A model generated the notes under the pieces. The model ran no database searches. It was not told the DNA's origin and was given only the letters and a program-made list of their open reading frames with translations. Positions 1 to 10,790 of a stretch of 64,000 nt of DNA are shown one piece after another. Every line of letters begins with the position of its first letter. Positions within the stretch are counted from its first letter, which is position 1. The DNA is taken from NCBI GenBank assembly GCA_021234155.1, contig JAJEKV010000217.1, positions 312,001 through 376,000 on the forward strand. Reading direction: 5' to 3'. The translations under genes were made by a program, and so were the position numbers. This DNA comes from Isoetes taiwanensis (taxonomy: Eukaryota > Streptophyta > Lycopodiopsida > Isoetales > Isoetaceae).

Positions 1-1
1 A

Positions 2-664
2 TTCTGGTCAAAGGACTTCCTAAAGAATTGGAAGGCTAAAAATACAAAACATAAGGAGACTCTACCCCCTAAGGTACTGGCCGAGTTGAGAAGAAAAGTG
101 GCCCTTGTGAAGAAGATTACTGGAGAAGACGACGCTGTCCAGTATTCAGTCTCCATTGGGTACAAAGGTCTCTTGCCAGAATCAACTTCTGGCCTTAAAA
201 ATATATCACTCTTTGTGTTGGACAACAGGGGTGGGAGAGGAGATATGGGCATGAACCAGAAGGACTACAACAGCTTCTTTACCAGCTGTATAGGATTGAC
301 AACTGAGAGGTCCTTCACTATTGTCATCGTTTGTCCTTCAGGTGAGTCACATCTGCATGCACTATCCGCTGCTCATGATCTGGAGTGCCTCAAAGTTATT
401 AGGGAGGGATGCCTAATATATGATGTTAAGGATAATGAGCTGCGAACAGAACGGAAGATGGCACATGTGATCTTTATTATGATATCCATCTTTGTCGGGG
501 ACGAGGAATATGATATTGCTAAGGCCAAGGGTGACAATAGCAGTGCATGGGAATGTTTTCTTCTAGATGATCCAGACTTAAGAACTATATTCTTTCATAC
601 GGATCAGGATCAGTCAGAACAGGATGAGTCGAAGAAGAGGATGAGGATCGGGACCCCCTCCTAA
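2..664 (+). pseudogene. Unrecognised ORF, open at left edge
   Basis: One reading frame is open from base 2 to the stop at 662-664, about 220 codons, and it continues off the left edge, so the true start is not visible. I do not recognise the product. The protein is mixed hydrophilic and hydrophobic; a central part with LFVLDNRGGRGD followed by TIVIVCPSGES looks like a globular alpha/beta fold. The C-terminus is acidic then basic (DQDQSEQDESKKRMR). The next coding-like segment starts three bases later in another frame, so this may be the N-terminal part of a longer, frameshifted gene. I see no RNA-virus or retrotransposon motif in it. Confidence 0.4.
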
Positions 665-666
665 GT

Positions 667-1003
667 GGGGAAATCAAGTACGAGCTACAAACTAAGGAGA
701 AGGGCCCCTTAAATAAAAATGGATTTCCCCCGTCTATGGCTGCTTACCTCGTCGAGGCATTTGCTCCAATTGATACAACTGCTTGGAGCTTCATGTTGGA
801 GGTTATATTGCAGAGAGGCTCTTATGGGTGCAAGAAGATGTCTTTGCTTTGTGAGTGATGAGCGGGCCAAAGACTTTCTTGAACCATTCCTCATGCATGT
901 GCTTGCCAAGTCTCCTAAAGGCCCTTATGGCAACTTTGAAATCATCAGCAATCAAAAGTCTCGTAGACTTGTCCAATTTGAAAGTGGACGTTGCTTCTGG
1001 TGA
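667..1003 (+). pseudogene. Continuation of left-edge gene, frameshifted
   Basis: Two overlapping frames look coding. One runs from 667 to about 858 and contains SMAAYLVEAFAPIDTTAWS. The other carries FVSDERAKDFLEPFLMHVL to 1003. A one-base shift near 845-860 would connect them. They follow directly on the upstream ORF and probably belonged to the same gene. The function is not recognised: the layout vaguely recalls methyltransferase-like proteins linked to plant and viral mobile DNA, but I see no catalytic motif, so I make no such call. Downstream (1004-1390) all frames are broken. Confidence 0.3.
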
Positions 1004-1395
1004 GGGAACTAGTAATCTGCAGACCTAATAAGGAAAGCAATAATGAACAAATAGCTGCTAAACCGGCTGCTCAAAAATCTTGTGGATAGCGGCGAACTTA
1101 GGGAATATTTTGCCCACATTGCGGGTGATGCAAGCAACAATAGAGTAGATTCACGGGTTAACAATGAACTAATTTGACAGGGAAACCGAAAATGAAGGCA
1201 ACACCCATGGCGGCTCTAGTGATTCCGCGGGTTTGCCAAATCAATAGTAAAATAATGTCGGTTTGTGAAGGACCTTGGCGGAACTAATAGAAAATAACAA
1301 TTCTAAATCGAAGAAGACAAAGATTAAGGGTGGCGAAGGGAGAATGCCGCCGATGATGGAAATGAAATTGAAGATGATAGGTATGGCCTTGCCCA

Positions 1396-1540
1396 CAAAA
1401 TCGCGCCCGCGCGTGATTTAATTTGTATTACCTTTGAATTAAATCGCCAAGCGTGTTTTGATTATTTTTCGTTGTCAAACTAAATCCGCAGCCGGAAGCG
1501 CGATTTGGTTATGACTATTTCAAATCACGCGCTTGGCGTT
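1396..1540. repeat. Nested GC-rich inverted repeats
   Basis: AAATCGCGC at 1398-1406 is answered by GCGCGATTT near 1498-1506. GCGCGTGATTT at 1409-1419 is answered by AAATCACGCGC at 1522-1532. A longer imperfect arm near 1443-1460 (ATCGCCAAGCG...) pairs with CGCTTGGCG at about 1530-1538. The block sits between two broken ORFs. The words resemble the hairpin family of the 35-48 kb insertion (arms such as TTCGCTTGGTGTGATCC). Confidence 0.6.
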
Positions 1541-1611
1541 TGTATTGTTTGTGTTATCGTATCTTCTTGGCCCGGATACATGTTTGATGTTTCAGCTTCC
1601 ATTGCGTTTCT

Positions 1612-2231
1612 AAGAAGGTTGTGGTGTTCGACCCTAAGCGGAGTCCTTTGCAAGACTTTTAGAAAAAATAAAGTGGCTAGAAAACGGTTTCATCGAGACG
1701 GCAGTAGAATCAAACACCAAGTGGATCTATCCGCGGCCGCACTTGAAGGAGATGCTAGATGAGGCATTCAGGTTATTTCGAGTTGGTATTTGGTCATCCA
1801 TGGAACTAAGGAACATCAAGGATACTTTAGAGGCACTGGGGGAAATGCGTAGACATTGGTTGACTTTTTGGGATCAGAACAAATGTGTGAAGTTCACTAA
1901 TCCCAAGGATCCAACAGGCAAAGCCTATCTTCATCAAACACTTAACATGATGGACGAACTTGGTATCGAGAATAAGGATGATATAATCATAGTGGATGAT
2001 GATGCTCTCAAATGCTTCTACAATCAAACACATGCCCTGAATCCACCATCTTACGATCCAAAAAACTTTGCGACAGATGATTTTCTGGTGAAGTTTGTGT
2101 CTATTATGCATAATTTGGCTATGGGGATGACGGTGGGTGAAGTGTTAGATTCGTACCTAGAACTGGATAGAACGGCTGACATGGAACCACACCTTGTTAA
2201 ATACGTGGAAAAACATGGATTGATCCCTTAA
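1612..2231 (+). pseudogene. FCP1/HAD-like phosphatase relic
   Basis: The open frame 1743-2231 reads as the middle and end of an FCP1/SCP-type HAD domain. It has RPHLKEMLDEAF then VGIWSS, matching the family's 'RP-hydrophobic-FL ... VGVWSS' block. FWDQNKC and then DDIIIVDDDALKCFYN follow, matching the 'IVDDS/D' metal-binding block. The N-terminal strand KKVVVFDPKRSPL at 1612-1650 is in another frame and lacks the DxDx(T/V) nucleophile motif, so at least one indel separates motif 1 from the rest. Active enzymes of the family dephosphorylate phosphoserines, for example on the RNA polymerase II tail. This copy is broken and probably catalytically dead. It lies just after the GC-rich inverted repeats. 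Confidence 0.55.
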
Positions 2232-3919
2232 TGTTTTATTGGAATATATGATATTTTTGTATGATATTTGTGCCATGTATCGATAATTTCGAGTCTGGAA
2301 TTGCCTCGCAAATAATGCAATCTGTTATTATCAAACCTAATATTATCATCTATCGAGCAAGCAATTTTGGTCTCATCTATGTTAGCAACTTGCTCTTCAT
2401 TTTTGCATATTTCAATTCGCATATGAAACGTCACACGTGAATCGCAACCTTATGTTATTTTTGAAGTCCAAAAAAAAAGATTGAAAAAAAGACAATAGCA
2501 GGTTGGCGTGATTTTGGAGTTGACATAATCCCAATTTAATTGGATGATGGTTCTAACGTCTCTGCTTCAGTTTGGATCATGGCATCTACTCAGAGTATGG
2601 CTGCAAGTGTGACTGGTGGCTTGGGGACACTAGTAATTGTTTTCATCAGAAGTTCCAAAGGCTCTAGAACCTGTACCCAGGTTTTCAAATCACACGTATA
2701 TTTGGGCAAGGTTGTATTCAAGAACTCTTCCTATTTATTAAGAATATGACTAGGGTGGGCTTAGTATTACAATTTTGATTTAGAAATTTAAGGCGATTAT
2801 TTTTTCAAATTAAATTTCCATATAAGTTAAGGCTAATTCAAAATCTAAGAAGAAGAGGAATATGGAGGGGGGCAGAGAATACAATATGCCAATTCTCATA
2901 ATTATGAGCTAAAAGCATAAGTAAAATATGGTAAGATTTGAGCAATTTCCCAAAAAGCCCTCCACATTTTAAAATTTCTCAAAAAGCCATCAATTCTCTT
3001 TGAATTTCCCAATCATAATCCTACATCTTATCTAACATGTCCACCGAATCACTATGAAAAGTGTGTACAATTCTCCCGTTCAAATGATTGTGCTACGTAT
3101 TCACACTAAAGGTGTCCACCTATCCTATGGGCCATGGCACCAACATATTCGATGACCTTTGGTAGTCCAGGGTGCACCTCGTCTTGGTATGTTGTAGCTT
3201 TATATCTAAGATAAGATGTGACCAAAGCATGTGTACACTTCACTCTCTTGCAAGTATTTACTTGGCATTGTTCACGCGAATGATTCCCTTGTGTTTTATT
3301 GTGCATCACTCATTAAGGATATTGATTAAGTCAAGAAATATCCACATTGGATATTGCAAACGTGTATAGGCAAGGTCGTATTTTGGGAATATTTTTATGA
3401 TGACGATTCAAAAGCGTTATTCCACTATGGGCAATGGAGAAACATGCCACTTCTGGCGCCAATCTTTCTAATCCAGTGGTCCTCCCGTTTCACTCATCTA
3501 TGAAGCTATAATATGCATTATAGATTCTAGTGTAATGCTCGTTCCTTGGGCTGTTAAAAGAAGAAGAGGAAATCTTATGCAGGAATGAATGTCATGTTCC
3601 ATAAACGATAAAAGAAACAAATATGACATATCTAATTTTGGAAGGCTCCAAATTGCTTGTTGTAGGATATATGTAGGATTGATGCACCTCGCTCAAACAC
3701 ATTGCAGCCCTAGGGTCAAAGGATCCAAAAATTCTTTGAAATAAGGAGGCATTGACTCAACAACAACATTCATCCTTATCAAGTAATCACAATGTACATA
3801 TAATATTGATCATTTTATTCTAAGATTGGGGGAATCTAGCATGTGAATTATAGTGAGGTCAACTGTCACACTATAGAATCTAAGATTCAAGAAATGTGTG
3901 TTGAGAAGGTGAGGAGGAA
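2232..3919. other. AT-rich intergenic DNA
   Basis: No convincing gene, RNA or structured repeat seen. Short ORFs here are shadows of low-complexity sequence. Confidence 0.6.
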
Positions 3920-3964
3920 GAGGCGAGAATAAAAAATCGAAGCTTTGCTGGCCCATGGGGTATC

Positions 3965-4130
3965 GAGAGCCTAACGTTGCATGGGTCCAAGGCTCGAATT
4001 TAGTGGCCCACCCAACTGAGAAAAATGACGCCCTCCATTTGATGTTACAAGAAAAAAAAGGTCAATTCAATTCATCTTTTTTTAAGCCTATTTTCCGCAT
4101 TTTTTTTGCATGATGGGAATTCTAAGGCCC
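3965..4130. repeat. Dispersed repeat, copy 1
   Basis: The stretch with 'TTTAGTGGCCCACCCAACTG' and 'CGCCCTCCATTTG' recurs at about 25795-25930 with the same order of words, including 'AGCCTATTTTCCG' near the end. It is an unclassified dispersed repeat lying just 3' of the first HIPP gene. Confidence 0.6.
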
Positions 4131-4289
4131 TTTGGAAATATGACATACAAAGGTAGAAGGCCATGTAAAAAAGAAAACCATAGCTAGTCTCTTTACTATT
4201 TTTCCAGATCCGTTACTTTTACAGCCAATGAGGAAGAATACTTAGCTAAATATCTTTACAAAAATGAACATTGCAATGTTGTTCTTCTT

Positions 4290-4936
4290 CTACATTATGG
4301 AGCAATTGTTTGGGTTTTCGTCACTGAACATGTATGTGAGCTCATTGTGTGAGATCTGGTGTAAAATTTCTTCGTTTTTAACTTCCATTTTCTCAACTTT
4401 TGCTTCCTTTTTCTCTTCTTTCTTCTCTTCCTTTTTATCCTCCTTTTTTTCTTCCTTTTTCTCTTCCTTTTTTTCTTCCTTCTCTTCTTTGGGATCAATT
4501 AGCTGCACATTTTTTCCTGTCTTTTTCACCTGCTTCATAACTTTCTTTGCATCTGCCGTGCCGACAACCGTGATCTTCTCATTTTTTTGGTCTACAGTTA
4601 TTGATTCAATGCCTGATCACAACAAACCCCAACATTAGTACCAAAAAAACAGCAAATCGCACTGAAAAGACTGAAACCCAGACAGCAAATATAGATATCA
4701 GAACATATTTTTACCTTCAATCTTCACAACGGCCTTCTTCAGCTTAGTCAAGCAGCTCTGGCAATGAATTCGAGCTTTGAAAACTGTGGTCTGCAAAAGG
4801 AATTCGAAACCGGTTGGCAAGCTAGAAAATGAAACAGAATTGAGAGGAACGGCAGAGGGAAGAAAATTACCACTGATTTTTTCTCGTCGGGTTTCTCTGA
4901 TTTCTTGGGATCTGCGGTCTTATCATCGGAACCCAT
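4290..4936 (-). CDS. HIPP heavy-metal-associated isoprenylated protein 1
   Basis: Three exons give a 154-residue protein: 4871-4936 (ATG at 4934-4936), 4715-4790 and 4290-4612. All introns are GT-AG and the frame closes exactly. The HMA ferredoxin-like domain spans about residues 23-85 and holds the metal-binding pair CQSC (Cys32/Cys35). A Lys/Glu-rich spacer follows (repeats of KEEKKEEKK). The C-terminus is CSIM, a CaaX box for farnesylation. HIPPs bind metals through the CxxC and attach to membranes through the lipid. The classical M-x-C-x-x-C is changed to H-C-Q-S-C, as in other divergent HIPPs. The paralogue lies 1.9 kb upstream on the same strand with the same exon plan. Confidence 0.9.
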
Positions 4937-5054
4937 TACCAAAGGAAGGATTCAAAGCTGGAATTGGGTCCGAAACAGAATGAGATAATTACAATAAGAT
5001 TGAATTGAGCAGAGCCGAAAGGAAACCAGCAATAAGCAGGAATAGTTGGGTATG

Positions 5055-5061
5055 TTTTATA
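5055..5061 (-). promoter_or_regulatory. TATA box of HIPP gene 1
   Basis: TATAAAA on the minus strand, about 120 bases upstream of the ATG, a normal distance for a plant TATA promoter with a roughly 90-base leader. Confidence 0.5.
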
Positions 5062-5292
5062 AGCGGAGAACCGTGTAAACTACGGCTTGTCGGCCGTCGT
5101 AAGACCGGTTTACTTCCTCGAAGAATCAATAACAGAATAGAAGAAGAATAGAAAAAAATAGACGTGTTTTTCTTTGACCCGAACAATGGTATTACCAGCT
5201 TTTATTTTTATTTGGAACCCTTTTGGTGGTTATGTGGCTAGGGGATTGCCCACAATGGGGTTACTTGGCCCAACATTTTATTGCCATCGTAA

Positions 5293-5481
5293 GGCTACGT
5301 TCCCATGCGCCTCCGACCGGACTCAAGATTCAAGGCAAGTAACCGGAGAGTTCAGAAACCCCCCTCCATTTCTGAAAAATTTAAGCCAGCCTTGGAAGTT
5401 GACCTCAAATTTTGAAGTTAAATACCATGGAAACTGGCTCGACTTCACCTTGACAAGCAATTGTTTCATGGGAACGTAGCC
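5293..5481. mobile_element. Tourist-like MITE
   Basis: A 189-bp non-coding element bounded by perfect 15-bp terminal inverted repeats GGCTACGTTCCCATG / CATGGGAACGTAGCC. It is flanked by TAA on both sides (5290-5292 and 5482-5484). The 3-bp TAA duplication and GG-starting ends match the PIF/Harbinger-mobilised Tourist class. A PIF transposase ORF lies about 3 kb away, but I did not find matching ends around it. Confidence 0.8.
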
Positions 5482-5484
5482 TAA

Positions 5485-6846
5485 GAGGTTTGGTCCAGCA
5501 TCCACTTTGTTGCCCTACCAAACCCCTTACCCTATCTTCCTTTCGTCACTGACTTTTGTCTGCTTTCTTACTTTTGTCTGCTTTCTTACCTCTGATGATG
5601 CTTATCATGCAGAATAATGCTTTCTGTCACCCTCTATGTGGCTGTAAGAAATTGCGCCATTGAAAATAAGTTTTAGAATAATTCTATATTTATATTAAGT
5701 AGCATCAAAAGAACTTGCATGCTTCACAAAATGCTCATGCTCTGGCTTGCAACTAATCATGACTGTTTAAGACAAAACATTGTCCGTCCAATATTTTATA
5801 ATGTATTGTTGATCAAGGTTATAAATTTAAGTCAAGGCGCTATATTTAGGGATATTCCTGTCTAAGATCATCAAAGCCTAGGGCATCAGAGTGTAATTTA
5901 TACAAGACAAAGTTAGACTTGAATATTACATAACATTATGCTAATTATGTGAATACTACATAATTGATATAAAAACGGATGGCGATTCCCTTTTCCAATA
6001 ATTAATTTGTATAGAGCTCAATGAGAGACATTATGAACTTGTGAAATTATTTAAAACAATTTGCAACCTAGATCTATCGACGTAAAGGAAAAATATATTA
6101 CATTCCTCATAATTACAACCATAACAGAAAGATATATCAGATATTTGAAGATCCCCACTTGCAACATCAATTGACACTTTGCTTCATAGTTGCACATTGA
6201 AGTACTATTTAAGATCGAGATAAAACATTATTGATGTAGGTTTCCATCATCTGTGAAGATTCCAGTAAAAAGAGCAGAATATCGAACATGCATGCTATAT
6301 AGTTCGTATACAAGAATCTAGGGACAATAGACATCTATAGAACACAAGTCAATACATAAAATAAAAATGTGCTATAGAATAAACAGTGGTATCTGGATGC
6401 TTCAATGAAGAGGAACATTGGCACATGCCTTATCTGGTTGTTTTTACAGTTCTTTTGGCATAGGCCTTATTCAAGTTTCAAACATTTGTTTCTTTGAATG
6501 TAAACTTCTTACCATTACTCTTCTTTTTGCATGGTGATTCAGCAAGTGTTATTTAGATATGTGACTAATGGATTCTCTTTCCTTGGGATGCGGGCTCAGA
6601 GCTCTTAGGTAAGAAAGAACCTTGTCAAACAAATATGACAAATCTGCTTTTGGGAGGCCCCATGGTTGATTCATTTCGACGTTGAACGCATTTTTGCACT
6701 AGGGACAAAGGATCCAGATATCTTTGAGATAAGGAGCATGGAGGTAAGCATAACTATTTTTCCAACACAAAAAAAAAAATGCCCAGCACTTCTTACATTC
6801 TATGAGCAAAATTTAGCTTTACAAAAAGGAATAATGCAATGGTCTT
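5485..6846. other. AT-rich intergenic DNA
   Basis: No supported gene. The part near 6595-6760 has loose similarity to the 3' flank of HIPP gene 1 (3600-3760: 'AAACAAATATGACA', 'AAAGGATCCA'), suggesting that the tandem duplication of the two HIPP genes included some 3' flank. Confidence 0.5.
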
Positions 6847-7475
6847 CTACATGATGGAGCAATTGTTTGGGTTTTCCTCACTGAAGAAATATGTGATCTC
6901 GTTGTTGGGAATCCGGTGTAGAATTGCTTCCTGTTTAACTTCCTTTTTCTGGTCTTTCTTCTCTTCCTTTTTCTCCTCTTTTTTTTCTTCCTTTTTCTTG
7001 CCTTCATTTTTCTCTTCCTTCTCTTGTTTGGGCGCAATTAGCTGCACATTTTTTCCTGTCTTTTGTACCACCACCAGAATTTTCTTTGCATCTGCGTTGC
7101 CTACAACTGTGACCATCTGGTTTTTTTGGTCCACATTTATCGATTCAATGCCTGATCACAGCAAACAGCAACATTAATACCCAAACGACATCAAAATGCA
7201 TAGCTTTGGCTGAAATTTAGACTAGAAATATAGACATCAGACCATATTTTTACCTTCAATCTTCATGACAGCTTTCTTCAGCTTACTCAAACAACCCCGG
7301 CAGTGAATTTCAGCTTTGAACACCGTAGTCTGAAAAGAAATTCTAACAGAATGTCACGGATTTGGATAATGGACCACATCTGAGCCGAATAGCAGAGAAA
7401 AAGGCTTACCAGGGACTTTTTCTCTTCCTTCTTCTCTAATTTCTTGGGATCTGCTTTCGTAGCGTCGGAACCCAT
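6847..7475 (-). CDS. HIPP heavy-metal-associated isoprenylated protein 2
   Basis: Exons 7410-7475, 7254-7329 and 6847-7151 encode 148 residues. Exons 1 and 2 have exactly the same lengths (66 and 76 bp) as in the paralogue at 4.3-4.9 kb. The HMA domain carries CRGC (Cys32/Cys35), closer to the usual metal site than the paralogue's CQSC. The Lys/Glu-rich spacer and the ending NPNNCSIM with a CaaX box are shared. The role is membrane-anchored metal binding, as for other HIPPs; the partner metal is not evident. The pair arose by tandem duplication: the start region (MGSD..KADPKK) and both splice phases are conserved. It appears intact. Confidence 0.9.
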
Positions 7476-7565
7476 CTCTGAAGGAAGGATCCAAAACTAA
7501 AATGCGGGTTGAATTGAAGAATGCGATCGAATGGGACGAGCAAAAAAATAACTGTATGTTTTTTT

Positions 7566-7575
7566 TTTAAATATA
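7566..7575 (-). promoter_or_regulatory. Possible TATA box of HIPP gene 2
   Basis: TATATTTAAA on the minus strand about 90 bases upstream of the ATG, at a position similar to the TATA of the paralogue. Confidence 0.35.
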
Positions 7576-7849
7576 GAGGAGAGTTCGTATCAACCACGGC
7601 TTCCCTGAGGCTGCTTCTTCGAAGAATGAATGTAAAGGCTTTTGCTTTTTGACATGTTTTCACAGTTGTCTGTGCTGCTTTTCCTTTCATTGGTTTTGTT
7701 TTTTTGTTGTTTTTTTGTCACTTGGCAAATGTTCGCCTGACCTTTGGAAGCTTTTTTATTTTATTTGGAATGATAACCATTTTACTCTATTCTATTCACT
7801 CTATTCCAAATGGCATTTCTACTTCCATCATCTTGGATTATGGGCATGA

Positions 7850-8660
7850 CCTCATGTCGCTATGTAATGGACTATGCGGGGTTCACACCATGGGATTTAA
7901 TTAACTTAAATTTTAATTTAACTATATGCTAGTTATCATACCATTGGTTAACATAACTAATTCCGTTAAATTTACTTTCATACATGATCCGTTATGTCAA
8001 ATTTTTAACATAATGGATTCCGTTAAATGTAAAGGTTCACATGTAATCCATTATATTAACCTTCTTAACATAACATTATGTGTTAAGAATGGTTTCACAT
8101 AGAACTATAGAGAACACTAGGCCAAAGTTTGATATTCTTATCAAAGTCTAATGTCTCAAACTGAACATTAGCAGACCCAACCAGCACATACATATGATGG
8201 GTTCTAGCCATATCAGCACATACCTGTGATGGGTTCTAGCCATATAAAATTAGCCTTTCAAAGAAATTCATATCAATGTCACGTTTTAGAATCCATATCA
8301 CCATTATTGAACAGCATGTAGAGTTTCTACAAAACACTCTTAAACTGCAATGATTGCAGACACATATAAATTAAAGCTTGTGATAACTTACAACCATAAC
8401 GTGTTCATAAAATTGTGTGATTAAATACAAGTGGACTGTTTTGCACTTGCGTGAAATGAAATGAAATGAAAGTATAGAAACCAACAAACATTTTCCTTGG
8501 ACTTGTATCTAAGTTTTTGCATCATATTCCTCCTTGCAAATATCTGCATACGGCGTATTAGATCAACCAAAACAATGTTAAAGAAAAGAACTCAAATATT
8601 AATGTAAGCTCTATACAATATTATTCCTGACCTCATTGTCCCCAACATTGAGTTGCATCC
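7850..8660. other. AT-rich intergenic DNA with short repeats
   Basis: 7910-8110 holds many diverged copies of 'TTAACATAA..ATTCCGTTAAA'. 8178-8243 holds two tandem copies of about 35 bp containing 'TGATGGGTTCTAGCCATAT'. No gene seen. Confidence 0.5.
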
Positions 8661-9833
8661 TCATTTTACCTTAAGAAGACCAAGTACTAAGAGAGATTGT
8701 CTCAAATGCTCTTCCTCTTCAAGTCCTCGAAGCTCTGCTTTCAAATCTCTATCCCTTAACTCCAGCAATAAGTCATACAACCAGCAACATGAGTATATAA
8801 ACTCTGGCACCAAATGAATGTCCACTGCAAGCATTGTCCTCAAACTCTTGAACACCCTTTTAAGAACTCCAAAGGACTGCTCAATAAGTAACCTTGCTCT
8901 CACATGACGATCATTGAACAAGTTTTGAATTACACTAAGATTGGATGCATCTCCAATATACAGTGACATTAGCCATGGAGAAGGTGTATAACCTTTGTCG
9001 CCTACCAAGTATGGGCGTAAGATATAAGCATCATTGATAACCATAGTTGGTTCATGCAAAATCTGATGATGTTGTGCCTTTTCTGCCAAGCCCGAGTTTC
9101 TAAGAACACATGCATCATGTACAGATCTGGGATATCCAATAAACACATCAAGAAACCTTCTATTTGTGTCACACACAACTTGTAATATAATTGAATGCTT
9201 TTGTTTTCTATCAAAGTAATCACCACCAGCAGGTCCATCAGGTTTCAAGATCTCAACATGGGTGCAGTCTATGGCACCATGACAATTTGGAAAACTGCTT
9301 ACTTCCTTGAATGAGGCTTCCATGTGTTGCAAATTGCCAACTGTTGGCCACTTAATACAATGCTTGAAGTGGATGTTGATACCACGACAAACTTCCTCGA
9401 GAATCGAAGAAGAGGTGATCTTCCCTATCCCAAATTTCTTAAAGACCTCATCATAATCACATCCCTTGAACAATTTGTATAGAACAGCTGCTACATGGAC
9501 TAGTACAGGCACGACCATCCTAAAATGGGTATCTTGCTTTTTGACAGAAGGTATCAACATGGAATGTATCCATAGAAAGGACCTACGTGTCATCCTCAAG
9601 TTTTTCTTCCATCGTGCATCATCATAAACCTCCATCAAAAACCTATCAAACCACACCAAGCTCCTTGGTTTCACCCACCAAACTGATTTTGGACCATAAC
9701 ATGCTGCAACAAATGCTTGCACAGTTGTAGACGAGTCAAACAAAAGTCTTTTCATTTCTGAGCTTGTTGATTCAAATCCCAAACCGGGTGTATTGCAGGC
9801 CTCGTGCATCATGAACAAAGTATTTGACGCCAA
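8661..9833 (-). CDS. PIF/Harbinger (HARBI1-like) DDE transposase
   Basis: An uninterrupted 390-codon ORF with the DDE_Tnp_4 catalytic order: GAIDCTH with Asp189, SVHDACVL with Asp240, then LVGDKGY, and RLLIEQSFGVLKR with Glu318. A helix-rich N-terminal region (MTRRSFLWIHSM, CDYDEVFKKFGIGKIT) matches the HTH-like part of the family. The length is normal. Reading is also open upstream of the first ATG to a possible 3' splice site at about 9861, so an upstream exon may exist. The enzyme would cut and paste elements with 3-bp TAA/TTA targets. It could be a live transposase or a domesticated HARBI1-like gene; no flanking inverted repeats were found. A Myb-like partner ORF lies 2.3 kb upstream on the same strand. 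Confidence 0.88.
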   Translation of the reverse strand: MASNTLFMMHEACNTPGLGFESTSSEMKRLLFDSSTTVQAFVAACYGPKSVWWVKPRSLVWFDRFLMEVYDDARWKKNLRMTRRSFLWIHSMLIPSVKKQDTHFRMVVPVLVHVAAVLYKLFKGCDYDEVFKKFGIGKITSSSILEEVCRGINIHFKHCIKWPTVGNLQHMEASFKEVSSFPNCHGAIDCTHVEILKPDGPAGGDYFDRKQKHSIILQVVCDTNRRFLDVFIGYPRSVHDACVLRNSGLAEKAQHHQILHEPTMVINDAYILRPYLVGDKGYTPSPWLMSLYIGDASNLSVIQNLFNDRHVRARLLIEQSFGVLKRVFKSLRTMLAVDIHLVPEFIYSCCWLYDLLLELRDRDLKAELRGLEEEEHLRQSLLVLGLLKVK

Positions 9834-10245
9834 TTGCGAAAATGCAACTTCATCTAGAGCTGTAAAAGAATGAAAGTTTAGGCACTAATATCTAAGAAAT
9901 GTAAATGCAATCAAAGACTTATCCTAAATTTAAATCTAAGACTGAAAATGCCTTGCATTCGTGGAAGAGCCCTTGCATTCGTAGAAGAAGTTTAGACGAG
10001 GTCTGGTCTTTCACAAAAGGGACACATGGTTATGTTGCAGCATGCCATCTGAATATATTAAATTGTTTCTAACCCTGACATAATGTGGGGCTTCAGGTCT
10101 TCCATAATCTCACATAATATTCTAGTTTAAAGCCATGGGAAGCAACATGGCACCCACCTTTGGGTAAAGCACAAGGAGATATTATTATTCCATCAATGGT
10201 TATTATTCTAAAAACAGTCATCGCTTTTAATACTGCCTTGCCTAT

Positions 10246-10785
10246 TGTAACGTTCCTAACCGACATGCCCTTAACCAACTAGCTAGGCAAAACCGTCTAG
10301 ATGTTTATGAGTAGTCGCTTCTACACATTTATGCCGGTTCTCAGGAACGCCCCACATTCAAGGATCGAATACTCGAGCGGTCTACCATGGGCCTGTTAAG
10401 TCTCTCCCACTAGAACTATGCTCGTCCTCGAGAAGGATCGAATACTCGAAGGGTCTACCATGGGCCCGTTACAGTCTCTCCCACTAGAACTATGCTCGTC
10501 CTCGAGCATCCAAGGTTATACCATGTCTATGTCATACCATGTCACAATGATTACCAAGTCTTTGCAAATTACCCATGCATATAGGCACCCATGAAGACTC
10601 AAACTCGAAACCTGCTCTGATACCAACTGTAACGTTCCTAACCGACATGCCTTTAACCAACTGGGCAAAACCGTCTAGACGATTATGACTAGTCGCTTCT
10701 ACCCATTTATGCCGATGTCCCAGGAACGCCCCACGGGGACATTCAAGGATCGAATACTCGAACGGTCTACCATGAGCCCGTTACA
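10246..10785 (-). mobile_element. Complete TRIM retrotransposon, 540 bp
   Basis: Two direct terminal repeats (10246-10398 and 10628-10785, about 155 bp) begin TGTAACG; the second ends CGTTACA. Read on the minus strand, the repeat is followed after two bases by TGGTATCAGAGC (near 10614-10625), the primer-binding site for initiator-Met tRNA. A purine-rich tract (AGTGGGAGAGACT) precedes the other repeat. CCTAT is duplicated at 10241-10245 and 10786-10790. There is no coding capacity, so the element depends on another retrotransposon's proteins. The repeat end plus polypurine tract is partly duplicated inside (about 10430-10506). Confidence 0.92.
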
Positions 10786-10790
10786 CCTAT

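Noticed and set aside
667-1003. Methyltransferase for the left-edge gene
   Set aside because: Only a vague layout resemblance; no catalytic motif visible.
4264-4638. Plus-strand ORF of Phe/Ser repeats over HIPP gene 1 (and 6839-7177 over gene 2)
   Set aside because: Antisense shadow of the Lys/Glu-rich exon; the minus-strand exons have splice sites and domains.
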